This document shows positions 1 to 7,579 of a stretch of 22,032 nt of DNA, piece by piece. The notes beneath the pieces were generated by a model. It was not told where the DNA came from. It was given only the letters and a program-made list of their open reading frames with translations, and ran no database searches. Positions within the stretch are counted from its first letter, which is position 1; each line of letters opens with the position of its first letter. The DNA is from Alistipes sp. CAG:514 (GTDB lineage: Bacteria > Bacteroidota > Bacteroidia > Bacteroidales > UBA932): contig HF985993.1 in NCBI GenBank assembly GCA_000431015.1, positions 1 through 22,032 of the forward strand, in the 5' to 3' direction. The translations under genes were made by a program, and so were the position numbers.

Positions 1-1052
1 AGTCCAGCATCCGCAAGTGGGATGAGGGTCCCCTGACTCTACAGGATTTTCTGGTACGGGACATGTGGACTATCAACGACAATGAATCCTGTCTGCTCAC
101 CTACGGCATCAGATGGAACGTCGAGAAAAAGAGATACGGCAACCTCGTGTACCACAGAGACGCCACGGAAGCCTACATGGACAATGTGAACTCCTGGATA
201 AGAACCGGTTACGACACTCCGGCGACACTGAAGTACATGCAGGTCTCCTTTGACATCATCGAACTCACGCGCAGGAAGTTCCAGAACGAGGCTGACACCT
301 CAAGCACGAACTTCCTGACTCTTGCAAACTTCTACAACAACGTCGGCACGAACGCCCTCAACGAGTTCAAAGCCGCATCCAGAATGGGGCAGGACACCAC
401 AGTGGTCAATCAGTACCGTTCCAGAATCAGCAAGGCGCTTGATGAATATGTCCTCATAGACTCAGAACCAGACATCCGCTTCCGGAAGTTCGGATTAGGT
501 GTCAGAGTCGGAATAGGCAGCGAGTTCTTCTTCGGCCAAAGCACCGACTATCTCACACCTCTGGGAGGAATGACGTGGGGTTTTGAGATGTCCCTGTCAC
601 GTTTCAGGTTTAACCTTGACGGGCTGCTTGGCATCGGAGGGGATTACAAGAAAGATTTCCCTTACTCAAAAGCAGACTACAACTGGAGGGAAGGAGACGG
701 TTTCAACGGCGGAAGCATCAACCAGACATTCGGTTATGCGGTAATCGACAACAAAAGGGTCACCATTACCCCGATGGCCGGAATCGGAGTCGGATTCATT
801 GACAGATTCAACGATGATGCCGCCGAAGGCAAAAAGAACGAGGAGATGGCTGGATTCAGAATGCTGGCCGGTGTTGATTTCGACTGGAAAATCAGAAGGT
901 ACTACACCAGACTGTCATACGATAAAGTTTACGCCGAATCCAACATCAGGTTCAGGCTATATGCGGCCAGAACCAGTCTGCCTTCACCATGCAACGCATG
1001 GAGCATAAACTTCGGAGTGGCGTACGAACTCTACGCAAGAGCGGTAAAATAA
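1..1052 (+). CDS. Unrecognised protein with probable outer-membrane beta-barrel C-terminus (5' partial)
   Basis: The reading frame is open from base 3 with no convincing start, so the gene begins upstream of the window; 349 residues are visible. An in-frame ATG at 63 exists, but the codons before it read like protein (KWDEGPLTLQDF), so it is probably internal. The first 150 residues look alpha-helical and soluble. The opening W-x-x-x-PLT-x-x-DF pattern loosely recalls the start of DUF922-like proteins, but that is a weak resemblance. From about residue 165 the sequence turns into alternating aromatic/glycine strands (GLGVRVGIGSEFFFG, ITPMAGIGVGFI) and ends with a typical barrel-like last strand (AWSINFGVAYELYARAVK). 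This suggests an outer-membrane or surface-associated protein; its function is unknown. It lies 17 bases before cysS on the same strand, so the two may be co-transcribed. Confidence 0.7.
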   Translation, partial: SSIRKWDEGPLTLQDFLVRDMWTINDNESCLLTYGIRWNVEKKRYGNLVYHRDATEAYMDNVNSWIRTGYDTPATLKYMQVSFDIIELTRRKFQNEADTSSTNFLTLANFYNNVGTNALNEFKAASRMGQDTTVVNQYRSRISKALDEYVLIDSEPDIRFRKFGLGVRVGIGSEFFFGQSTDYLTPLGGMTWGFEMSLSRFRFNLDGLLGIGGDYKKDFPYSKADYNWREGDGFNGGSINQTFGYAVIDNKRVTITPMAGIGVGFIDRFNDDAAEGKKNEEMAGFRMLAGVDFDWKIRRYYTRLSYDKVYAESNIRFRLYAARTSLPSPCNAWSINFGVAYELYARAVK

Positions 1053-1069
1053 CATTAATATTTCTGAAT

Positions 1070-2638
1070 ATGAGACCTTTATTTCTGACAAATACTCTTA
1101 CTCGAACGAAAGAGCTTTTCAAGCCGATACAGCCGGGACACGTGGGGATGTACGTCTGCGGGCCTACGGTCTACGGAGAGGCTCACCTCGGACACGCCCG
1201 TCCGGGAGTAACCTACGATGTCCTTTTCAAACTGCTCAGGCATCTTGGCTACAAGGTCCGCTACGTGCGGAACATCACCGACGTGGGACACCTTGAGCAC
1301 GACGCCGACGAGGGAGAGGACAAGATCTCCAAGAAGGCAAGGCTGGAACAGCTTGAGCCTATGGAGGTTGTGCAGACCTACACGTTCCGCTACCACGAGG
1401 CGATGCGCCTGCTGAACGTGGCGCCGCCATCCATCGAGCCGAGAGCCTCGGGACACATCATCGAGCAGATCGAGACCGTCAAGAAGATTCTGGACGCAGG
1501 CTACGCCTACATCTCCAACGGATCCGTGTACTTTGACGTGGAGAAATACAACAAGGATCACCACTACGGAATCCTTTCCGGGCGCACTCTGGACGACACC
1601 CGTGAAGGAACACGCACACTTGACGGACAGAGCGACAAGAAGGCTCCGTACGATTTCGCCCTTTGGAAGAAGGCTGAGCCCGAGCACATCATGCACTGGC
1701 CAAGTCCGTGGAGCGAAGGCTTCCCGGGATGGCATCTGGAGTGCTCCGTGATGGGCGAGAAATATCTCGGCAACGAGTTCGACATCCACGGCGGCGGAAT
1801 GGATCTGATGTTCCCTCACCACGAGTGCGAGATCGCCCAGAATGTGGCCAGCCGCCACACACAGGGTGTCCACTACTGGGTCCACAACAACATGATCACG
1901 ATCAACGGCCAGAAAATGGGCAAGTCCCTGGGCAATTTCATCACACTGCCGCAGTTGTTCAGCGGACAGCACGAGAAACTCGCGCAGGCATATTCCCCGA
2001 TGACCGTTCGCTTCTTCATCCTCCAGGCGCACTACCGCAGCACGCTGGATTTCAGCAACGAGGCACTGCAGGCCGCCGAGAAAGGCCTGAAGAGGGTTAT
2101 GCAGGCCGCGAAGGATCTCCGGACGCTGGCTTCGGCGGCCGGGATCGCCGACACCGCCAAGGGCACCGAGGGAAGTCCCGTGGACACCATGCAGTACGGT
2201 GAGTTCATCACCGCCACGGCTCCCGACACATGCACGGCCACTTCCGAAGAGGTCAAAAAGTTGTTTGACGCTGTCTATGAGGCGCTTTGTGACGACATCA
2301 ACACGCCGATCGCACTGTCGCACATCTTCGACGCGGTACGCCTTGTCAACTCCGCCAAGGCTGGAGAACTAAAACTGAGCAAGGGTGATTTGGAGACTCT
2401 GACGCAGCTTTTTGATGACATCGTGTTCGGTGTCCTCGGCCTGAAGGACGAGTCCGCCGCCGAATCCGGCAAGGGTCAGGAGATTGTCTCCGGACTGATG
2501 GACATGGTGCTTGAGGAACGCGCCAAGGCCAAGGCAGCGAAGGACTGGGCGGCCAGCGACGCCATCCGCAACCACCTCAAAGCTCTGGGAATCACAGTGA
2601 AAGACACGAAAGACGGAGCCGAGTGGACAATGCAGTAA
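1070..2638 (+). CDS. cysS: Cysteinyl-tRNA synthetase
   Basis: Charges tRNA-Cys with cysteine in the cytoplasm (class I aminoacyl-tRNA synthetase). The 522-residue product has the HIGH-type motif HLGH (residues 39-42), the KMSKS loop as KMGKS (282-286), and the zinc ligands expected for CysRS: C30, C225 in HLECS, H250 and E254 in FPHHECE. The ATG at 1070 is chosen because MRPLFLTNTL starts where the family starts. An in-frame ATG at 989 would add 27 residues read out of frame through the upstream gene. The protein is longer than the roughly 460 residues of E. coli CysRS. Much of the excess is a Thr/Ala-rich linker at about residues 352-396, between the catalytic domain and the helical anticodon-binding domain. 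It converges on lptB with a 25-base gap that shows no clear terminator hairpin. Confidence 0.97.
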   Translation: MRPLFLTNTLTRTKELFKPIQPGHVGMYVCGPTVYGEAHLGHARPGVTYDVLFKLLRHLGYKVRYVRNITDVGHLEHDADEGEDKISKKARLEQLEPMEVVQTYTFRYHEAMRLLNVAPPSIEPRASGHIIEQIETVKKILDAGYAYISNGSVYFDVEKYNKDHHYGILSGRTLDDTREGTRTLDGQSDKKAPYDFALWKKAEPEHIMHWPSPWSEGFPGWHLECSVMGEKYLGNEFDIHGGGMDLMFPHHECEIAQNVASRHTQGVHYWVHNNMITINGQKMGKSLGNFITLPQLFSGQHEKLAQAYSPMTVRFFILQAHYRSTLDFSNEALQAAEKGLKRVMQAAKDLRTLASAAGIADTAKGTEGSPVDTMQYGEFITATAPDTCTATSEEVKKLFDAVYEALCDDINTPIALSHIFDAVRLVNSAKAGELKLSKGDLETLTQLFDDIVFGVLGLKDESAAESGKGQEIVSGLMDMVLEERAKAKAAKDWAASDAIRNHLKALGITVKDTKDGAEWTMQ

Positions 2639-2663
2639 ATCCTGCCCGATTTCCGCTACGGAC

Positions 2664-3476
2664 TCAGCCTTGAACTTCTGAAGCAGCGGCCTTGGCCAAT
2701 CTGGCAGCCTCCAACGCGGCATGCTCGGCCTTGGCCCTTTCGACGGAGACGGATTTCTTCAAGACAAAACCCGAACCCAAGTACTTGGTGCGCACATCCT
2801 CGTCCGCGGCAAGGGATTCCGGCGTACCCTGCTGGAGGATAGTGCCTTCATAAAGGAGATAGGCACGGTCGGTGATCGCAAGCGTCTCACCGACATTGTG
2901 GTCTGTGATGATGACACCGATGTCCTTGTACTTGAGTTTGGCGATGATGAACTGGATGTCCTCCACGGCAATCGGATCCACGCCGGCGAACGGCTCATCC
3001 AAAAGAATGAATTTCGGATCAATGGCCAAGGCCCTGGCGATCTCGCAGCGGCGGCGCTCGCCTCCGGAAAGCTGTATGCCAAGACTCTTGCGGACCTTCG
3101 AGAGATTGAACTCGTTGATAAGATCCTCAAGCCTCTCCTGCCTTTCGGCCTTCGGCATGTCAGACATCTCCATCACCGACATGATGTTGTCCTCCACTGA
3201 CATCTTGCGGAACACCGAGGCCTCCTGAGGCAGGTACCCCACACCTTTCTGAGCCCTCTTGTACATAGGAAGCTCTGTAATGTCCTCGTCGTCAAGGAAG
3301 ACACGTCCGGCGTTCGGGACGATCTGCCCGGTGATCATGTAGAAGCTTGTGGTCTTTCCGGCTCCGTTAGGGCCGAGGAATCCAACGATCTCTCCTTGAT
3401 TGATCTCCATCGAAACGCCTTTGACGACGGTTCTGATGCCATATTTCTTAACGAGGTTCTCGCAACGAAGTTTCAT
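2664..3476 (-). CDS. lptB: LPS export ABC transporter ATPase LptB
   Basis: ATPase of the LptB2FGC complex that extracts lipopolysaccharide from the inner membrane and pushes it toward the outer membrane. It acts on the cytoplasmic face. The 270-residue protein has Walker A GPNGAGKT (35-42), Q-loop Q84 in YLPQE, signature LSGGE (136-140), Walker B ILLDEP (157-162) and switch H193 in TDHN. The stretch ASVFRKMSV after the Q-loop is characteristic of LptB rather than other ABC ATPases. E. coli LptB is about 241 residues; the extra length is an Ala/Glu-rich helical tail after residue 240. The ATG at 3474-3476 is 22 bases after the dnaX stop on the same strand, so it is probably the second gene of a dnaX-lptB operon. 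The lptF, lptG, lptC and lptA genes are not in this window. Confidence 0.95.
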   Translation of the reverse strand: MKLRCENLVKKYGIRTVVKGVSMEINQGEIVGFLGPNGAGKTTSFYMITGQIVPNAGRVFLDDEDITELPMYKRAQKGVGYLPQEASVFRKMSVEDNIMSVMEMSDMPKAERQERLEDLINEFNLSKVRKSLGIQLSGGERRRCEIARALAIDPKFILLDEPFAGVDPIAVEDIQFIIAKLKYKDIGVIITDHNVGETLAITDRAYLLYEGTILQQGTPESLAADEDVRTKYLGSGFVLKKSVSVERAKAEHAALEAARLAKAAASEVQG

Positions 3477-3498
3477 CTTTCTATCTTATTAGCAATCA

Positions 3499-5358
3499 CT
3501 ATTTTGTCTCAAGTCCAAAGTCCTTGACAAGATTCTGGACCTCTTCGTTCTGTCCCATCAGGACTGTGGCTTTCTCCTGGTCGGTGTAGGGCTGCGCGCC
3601 GGTCTCTTCGGCAGGAATGACACCCACTTCAAGGCGGATTCTGTAGGAGCCGAGTTTCTTCCGCAAATTTCCTTCCAGAATCATCAGCCGGTTCTCCCGG
3701 ATCCATTTCTCCTGCGAGGTGTTGCTTACCTTGAACAGCAACTCCTTGTAGCCGTCCTTGGTCTCGACGGAGACTTCGGCGTTCTGAAGGGTGTTGGCAA
3801 GCCTTGGACTTGATGCATATTCTTCAGGAACCCTCTTCCAGGCCTCCAGGACAGCTGCGTCCTCCGGCATCACATCCGCGACCTGCACAGTCTCCTTGAC
3901 CGCTTTCTTACTGTTCTCTTCCTCCTCAATGATAGAGCTTAGGGAAAGGGACGCGCCGGTCTTGGCCGGCTTTCTTCTCGCCCTCGGAGCCGGAGCCTCC
4001 TCCGCAGCGGACACCGATGCGCCCTCAGCTGTCGCCGCGCTTTTTTCAGCAGTCACACCGACAGGCTCAGCGACCTGTTCAGATTCCGGTTCCCGTGCGG
4101 CGGACACCGACTGCGGATCAGTCAGACCGTGGCCGCCAGTGGCCTCGTGAACGGGTGTCGTCTGCTTTGCAGGTGACGGGATGGAGTGCGAAGCGCGGAA
4201 GTCTGACGAACCGCCGGCGGCAGATGCCGCCCCGACAGAAGCCTTCACAGAAACCGCGTCCGGAGCCTTCATAAGGAAACTGAGCTTCATCAAGGCAAAC
4301 TCAATATGCAACCTCGGATTCACAGCCTGCTTGTAGCCGGCCTCGCAAGCCGAAGTGATGGAAAGAGCATCGTACAGAAACTTAAGCGAGCATCGGGAAG
4401 CCTGCTCCTCATATCTCGCCTTCAGTGAATCCGGCAACTCCAGCAAGGCTCCGAGACCACCGTTCTTCGCCACCATCAGATCCCTGAAATGAGAACTCAG
4501 CGCCGCGCAGAAATGTAGCGCGTTGAACCCTTTGGAGAGAATCTCGTCAAACTTGAGCAAGGCCGTTCCGTAATCCCCTGCCAGAAAAGCGTCCACCAGA
4601 TTGAAACTATAGTCATAGTCAAGCACATTGAGGTTCTTCAGGACCTCCTCGTACCTCACGTCCGTTCCGCAGAACGCCACCGTCTGGTCAAAGATCGTAA
4701 GCGCGTCACGCATGGCCCCGTCGGCCTTCTGCGCTATCACATGCAATGACTCATCGTCTATATTCACACCCTCCTTCCCCGCTATCATCCTGAGGTTGGC
4801 CACGATGTCCGGAACCGAGATGCGGTTGAAATCGTAGGTCTGGCAACGCGACAGGATAGTCGGAAGAATCTTGTGCTTCTCCGTCGTGGCGAGGATGAAT
4901 ATCGCATGTGCCGGCGGTTCCTCAAGAGTCTTAAGGAAGGCGTTGAACGCAGCGGTAGACAGCATGTGGACCTCATCGATGATGTACACGCTGTACTTCC
5001 CGACCTGAGGCGGAATCTGCACCTGGTCCATCAGGTTCTTTATGTCATCCACACCATTGTTGGAAGCGGCGTCCAATTCATGAATACAATAGGATCTGCC
5101 TTCCTGAAAAGAGCGGCAGGACTCGCACTCGCCGCACGGATCCATCTCCGGCGAAGGATTGGAGCAATTGATGGCTTTCGCGAATATTCTTGCCGTGGTC
5201 GTCTTACCCACTCCGCGCGGGCCGCAGAAAAGATAGGCGTGGGCCAGCTTGCCTCTGATTATGGAATTTTTCAGGGTCTGGGCTATGTTGTCCTGACCGA
5301 TCAAGGTCTCAAAAGAGTCAGGACGGTATTTTCTCGCTGATACGATGTAGTCTGACAT
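3499..5358 (-). CDS. dnaX: DNA polymerase III subunit tau (and possibly gamma)
   Basis: Clamp-loader ATPase subunit that loads the sliding clamp and, through its tau-specific C-terminus, ties polymerase and helicase together. Of 619 residues, 1-370 form the conserved AAA+ core: Walker A GPRGVGKT (46-53), zinc module C65, C75, C78 and C81, Walker B with DEVH (128-131), and sensor SRC (170-172). Residues about 390-500 are a low-complexity Ala/Ser/Glu/Pro linker. The remainder is the tau-type C-terminal region. The ATG at 5356-5358 (MSDYIVSARKYRP) matches the family start; an upstream in-frame ATG at 5460 would add 34 unrelated residues and read through the promoter. The gene is divergent from the secreted-protein gene at 5478 and leads into lptB. 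An A6 run at codons 438-440 is discussed as a possible slippage site. Confidence 0.96.
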   Translation of the reverse strand: MSDYIVSARKYRPDSFETLIGQDNIAQTLKNSIIRGKLAHAYLFCGPRGVGKTTTARIFAKAINCSNPSPEMDPCGECESCRSFQEGRSYCIHELDAASNNGVDDIKNLMDQVQIPPQVGKYSVYIIDEVHMLSTAAFNAFLKTLEEPPAHAIFILATTEKHKILPTILSRCQTYDFNRISVPDIVANLRMIAGKEGVNIDDESLHVIAQKADGAMRDALTIFDQTVAFCGTDVRYEEVLKNLNVLDYDYSFNLVDAFLAGDYGTALLKFDEILSKGFNALHFCAALSSHFRDLMVAKNGGLGALLELPDSLKARYEEQASRCSLKFLYDALSITSACEAGYKQAVNPRLHIEFALMKLSFLMKAPDAVSVKASVGAASAAGGSSDFRASHSIPSPAKQTTPVHEATGGHGLTDPQSVSAAREPESEQVAEPVGVTAEKSAATAEGASVSAAEEAPAPRARRKPAKTGASLSLSSIIEEEENSKKAVKETVQVADVMPEDAAVLEAWKRVPEEYASSPRLANTLQNAEVSVETKDGYKELLFKVSNTSQEKWIRENRLMILEGNLRKKLGSYRIRLEVGVIPAEETGAQPYTDQEKATVLMGQNEEVQNLVKDFGLETK

Positions 5359-5405
5359 AAGGCACAATCCTTGGAGAGTGGTTGTCCGCGCCAAGTTTTG
5401 TAAGG

Positions 5406-5413
5406 CAAATTTA
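5406..5413 (-). promoter_or_regulatory. Predicted -7 box for dnaX-lptB
   Basis: On the minus strand this reads TAAATTTG, a perfect match to the Bacteroidetes primary-sigma -7 consensus TAnnTTTG. Transcription would begin near 5399, giving a leader of about 40 bases before the dnaX ATG. I see no convincing -33 TTG at the usual distance. The box faces the +-strand box at 5426-5433 across 12 bases. Confidence 0.55.
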
Positions 5414-5425
5414 CGCAATATTTTG

Positions 5426-5433
5426 TACATTTG
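5426..5433 (+). promoter_or_regulatory. Predicted -7 box for the operon starting at 5478
   Basis: TACATTTG matches the Bacteroidetes -7 consensus TAnnTTTG exactly. Transcription would begin near 5440, giving a leader of about 38 bases. A TTTTG at 5396-5400 lies 25 bases upstream, slightly far for a -33 element. The region overlaps the oppositely directed dnaX promoter. Confidence 0.55.
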
Positions 5434-5477
5434 TGTCGTAAGGCACGAAGTAGAGAACATTTTAACAAATAAACGAC

Positions 5478-6332
5478 ATGAAAAGATTCTTTAAAATACT
5501 CGTCCTGGCCATTGCCGGAACGTTGGTCACCACCGAGATCTTCGGACAGGTGCAGATCACGACAAGAAGGGAGAAACTCAAGGATTTCACGTCCAAGATC
5601 ACGAAAGTGGTCCTGACCGGAGACGACTTCATGGACGAAGCCCTGAAGGAAAGCGTGGCCGCCACATGGACGGTCTCCCCGTACGAATTCTGCTCCAATG
5701 AGGAGTTTCAAAGCCTCAAGGGCAACAACAACTTCTATTTCCTCATGATTGTGAAAGGGCAGTTCCGCAGGGAGTCCGAACCGGGGATCGACATGCTGAC
5801 CTTGGTGAAGGGCGGAGACGGGGCGGACAAATCCATCAACGACATGTTCGAAGTCGTGTCATTCCCTTTCCGTCCTTCGGAAGATCCGTCCGGACGGGAG
5901 TTCGTCATGCTGCCGGCCTTCCTGAAGATCATCCAGAACCACGCCGTCGAACTCACGGACACAGAGATGAAGGCCTATTCCAGCATCGGGGCAAAGAACA
6001 CCAAGAAGCTCAGGATCAAAAGAATATTCTTCTGGTCCGAAGATCTGGCTCCCCAGGTTGACGAGCAGACCAAGAGGTCACTTGACGTGGACATGATCAT
6101 CAACGACAATGAAGACGAGGTCGACGAGATCTTCTCGGAAGGCACCTTCAACACCGTGATAAGCTATGTGGTGGCCCCGTCGGAGCCTGTCAACGGTTCG
6201 ATCTGCTACAAGATGCTGATCGGCTCGGACAACGATGAGCTGTACTACTTCAAAAAGCACAAGATCAACGCCAAGAGCGGCAAGGGATTCCTCACCAGCG
6301 ACCTCAAGGCCATCAAATCGCTCAGGAAATAA
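5478..6332 (+). CDS. Secreted protein of unknown function
   Basis: I do not recognise this 284-residue protein as a named family. It starts with a clear Sec signal peptide (MKRFFKILVLAIAGTLVTTE, likely cleaved after IFGQ at about residue 24) and has no lipobox, so it should be soluble in the periplasm or secreted. The mature part is hydrophilic, with alternating beta-like stretches (NNFYFLMIVKG, RIKRIFFW, NTVISYVVAPS), an acidic region at about residues 205-220 (NDNEDEVDE) and a basic C-terminus (KSGKGF, KSLRK). It may be a single-domain beta-rich protein. Its TAA stop overlaps the ATG of the M16 peptidase gene by one base, so the two are probably translated together and may work in one process. 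It is the first gene of the 5478-9671 run. Confidence 0.85.
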   Translation: MKRFFKILVLAIAGTLVTTEIFGQVQITTRREKLKDFTSKITKVVLTGDDFMDEALKESVAATWTVSPYEFCSNEEFQSLKGNNNFYFLMIVKGQFRRESEPGIDMLTLVKGGDGADKSINDMFEVVSFPFRPSEDPSGREFVMLPAFLKIIQNHAVELTDTEMKAYSSIGAKNTKKLRIKRIFFWSEDLAPQVDEQTKRSLDVDMIINDNEDEVDEIFSEGTFNTVISYVVAPSEPVNGSICYKMLIGSDNDELYYFKKHKINAKSGKGFLTSDLKAIKSLRK

Positions 6333-7561
6333 TGATCATAGGAACAACCGGGCAAGGGCTGGCCTATGCGGTCAAGAGGAGCGGAAACTCCGTGGGCTAC
6401 TGCTCGTTGACAATCAAATGCGGGACGAGGGATGAAGGTGACTTCCACAACGGGATAGCACATTTCACGGAACACACGTTGTTCAAAGGAACCGAGCGCA
6501 AGAGTTCCCGGGTCATCAACGGCTACCTCGACAAACTCGGAGGCGAGCTCAACGCCTTCACGACCAAGGAGGAGATCGTGATCCATTCCACCGTCCTCAA
6601 AGAGGATCTGGGCAAGGCTGTGTCGCTGCTTCTTGAGCTCGCCACCTGCCCCACCTTCCCGGAAGAGGAGATCGCCGTGGAAAAAGGCGTGGTGATCGAT
6701 GAGATCAAGTCGTACAAGGACTCCCCCGCCGACGATGTCTACGACAGATTCGAGGAGACACTTTTCGCAGGTCATCCGCTCGGGAGGCCGATCCTGGGCA
6801 CGGCGGCAAGCGTGAGAAAGATCAGCGGCAGAGAGCTCAGGCAGTTCACCAAGGAGCATTTTATTCCTTCGAACATGGCTCTGGCCGTCGTCGCCGACAT
6901 CGAGGAGAGGAAGATGGAGGACAGCGTCCTCAAACTATCCGGAAAGGCGTTTGACAAAGCCTTCACGGGACACGGCGAAAGGACGGTCACGCCGATCCCC
7001 GGAACAAAGGCATTCAACCAGATCGTGGAGAAGAAGAACCACGAGGTCAACGCCGTGCTGGGAGGCCTTGCTCCGTCCATCTACGACAGCAAAGGGCGCT
7101 TCGCCACCATCCTGCTGAACAACATCATCGGCGGACCGGCATCCAACTCCTTGTTGAACAGTCTGCTGCGTGAGAAAAACGGATGGGTCTACGGCGTGGA
7201 GTCATCCTACTCACAGTACACCGAGACCGGCATCATGACCATCAGCCTCGGGTGCGAGAGATGCAACCTTGAGAAATGCGTGGACGCTGTGTGGAAAGTG
7301 ATCCGCCGGCTACAGGAGGAGGAATATTCCCCCGTCAAGCTCAAGGCGGCGAAAAAGCAGCTTCTCGGGCAGCTGGCCATCAGTTCCGACAATGGCGAAA
7401 CCCAGTGCCTGTCAATGGGAAAGAGTCTGGTTTCCTTCGGGACCATATTCACAGACCGTCAGAACCGGGAGTCCATTGACGCTGTTTCCGCCGAGGAGAT
7501 CCGCGACGCGGCAGTCAAGATCTTCAACCCTGAACAAACCTCATCACTAATATTCTTATAA
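6332..7561 (+). CDS. M16-family zinc metallopeptidase
   Basis: Probable zinc peptidase of the insulinase/pitrilysin superfamily, in the short processing-peptidase-like form (409 residues, two M16 half-domains). The inverted zinc motif HxxEH is HFTEH at residues 44-48, and the third ligand is likely E124 in VIDEI, 76 residues later as in the family. The second half carries the conserved Arg/Tyr-type segment (LLREKNGWVYGVESSY) that helps bind substrate. The protein therefore looks catalytically complete in one chain. No signal peptide is seen, so a cytoplasmic location is likely even though its coupled upstream neighbour is exported. The start ATG overlaps the previous stop (TAATG). The substrate cannot be told from sequence. 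The fucosidase gene follows after 18 bases. Confidence 0.93.
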   Translation: MIIGTTGQGLAYAVKRSGNSVGYCSLTIKCGTRDEGDFHNGIAHFTEHTLFKGTERKSSRVINGYLDKLGGELNAFTTKEEIVIHSTVLKEDLGKAVSLLLELATCPTFPEEEIAVEKGVVIDEIKSYKDSPADDVYDRFEETLFAGHPLGRPILGTAASVRKISGRELRQFTKEHFIPSNMALAVVADIEERKMEDSVLKLSGKAFDKAFTGHGERTVTPIPGTKAFNQIVEKKNHEVNAVLGGLAPSIYDSKGRFATILLNNIIGGPASNSLLNSLLREKNGWVYGVESSYSQYTETGIMTISLGCERCNLEKCVDAVWKVIRRLQEEEYSPVKLKAAKKQLLGQLAISSDNGETQCLSMGKSLVSFGTIFTDRQNRESIDAVSAEEIRDAAVKIFNPEQTSSLIFL

Positions 7562-7579
7562 ACCTTAAAACATTTGAAA

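Noticed and set aside
1079..2323. 414-codon open frame opposite cysS
   Set aside because: It is fully antisense to a gene with complete CysRS motifs, and its translation is low-quality, rich in Val/Leu/Arg and lacking domains. High-G+C codon use leaves such antisense frames open.
5359..5460. 34-codon N-terminal extension of DnaX from an upstream ATG
   Set aside because: It is unlike any DnaX start and would be translated from DNA containing both divergent promoter boxes.
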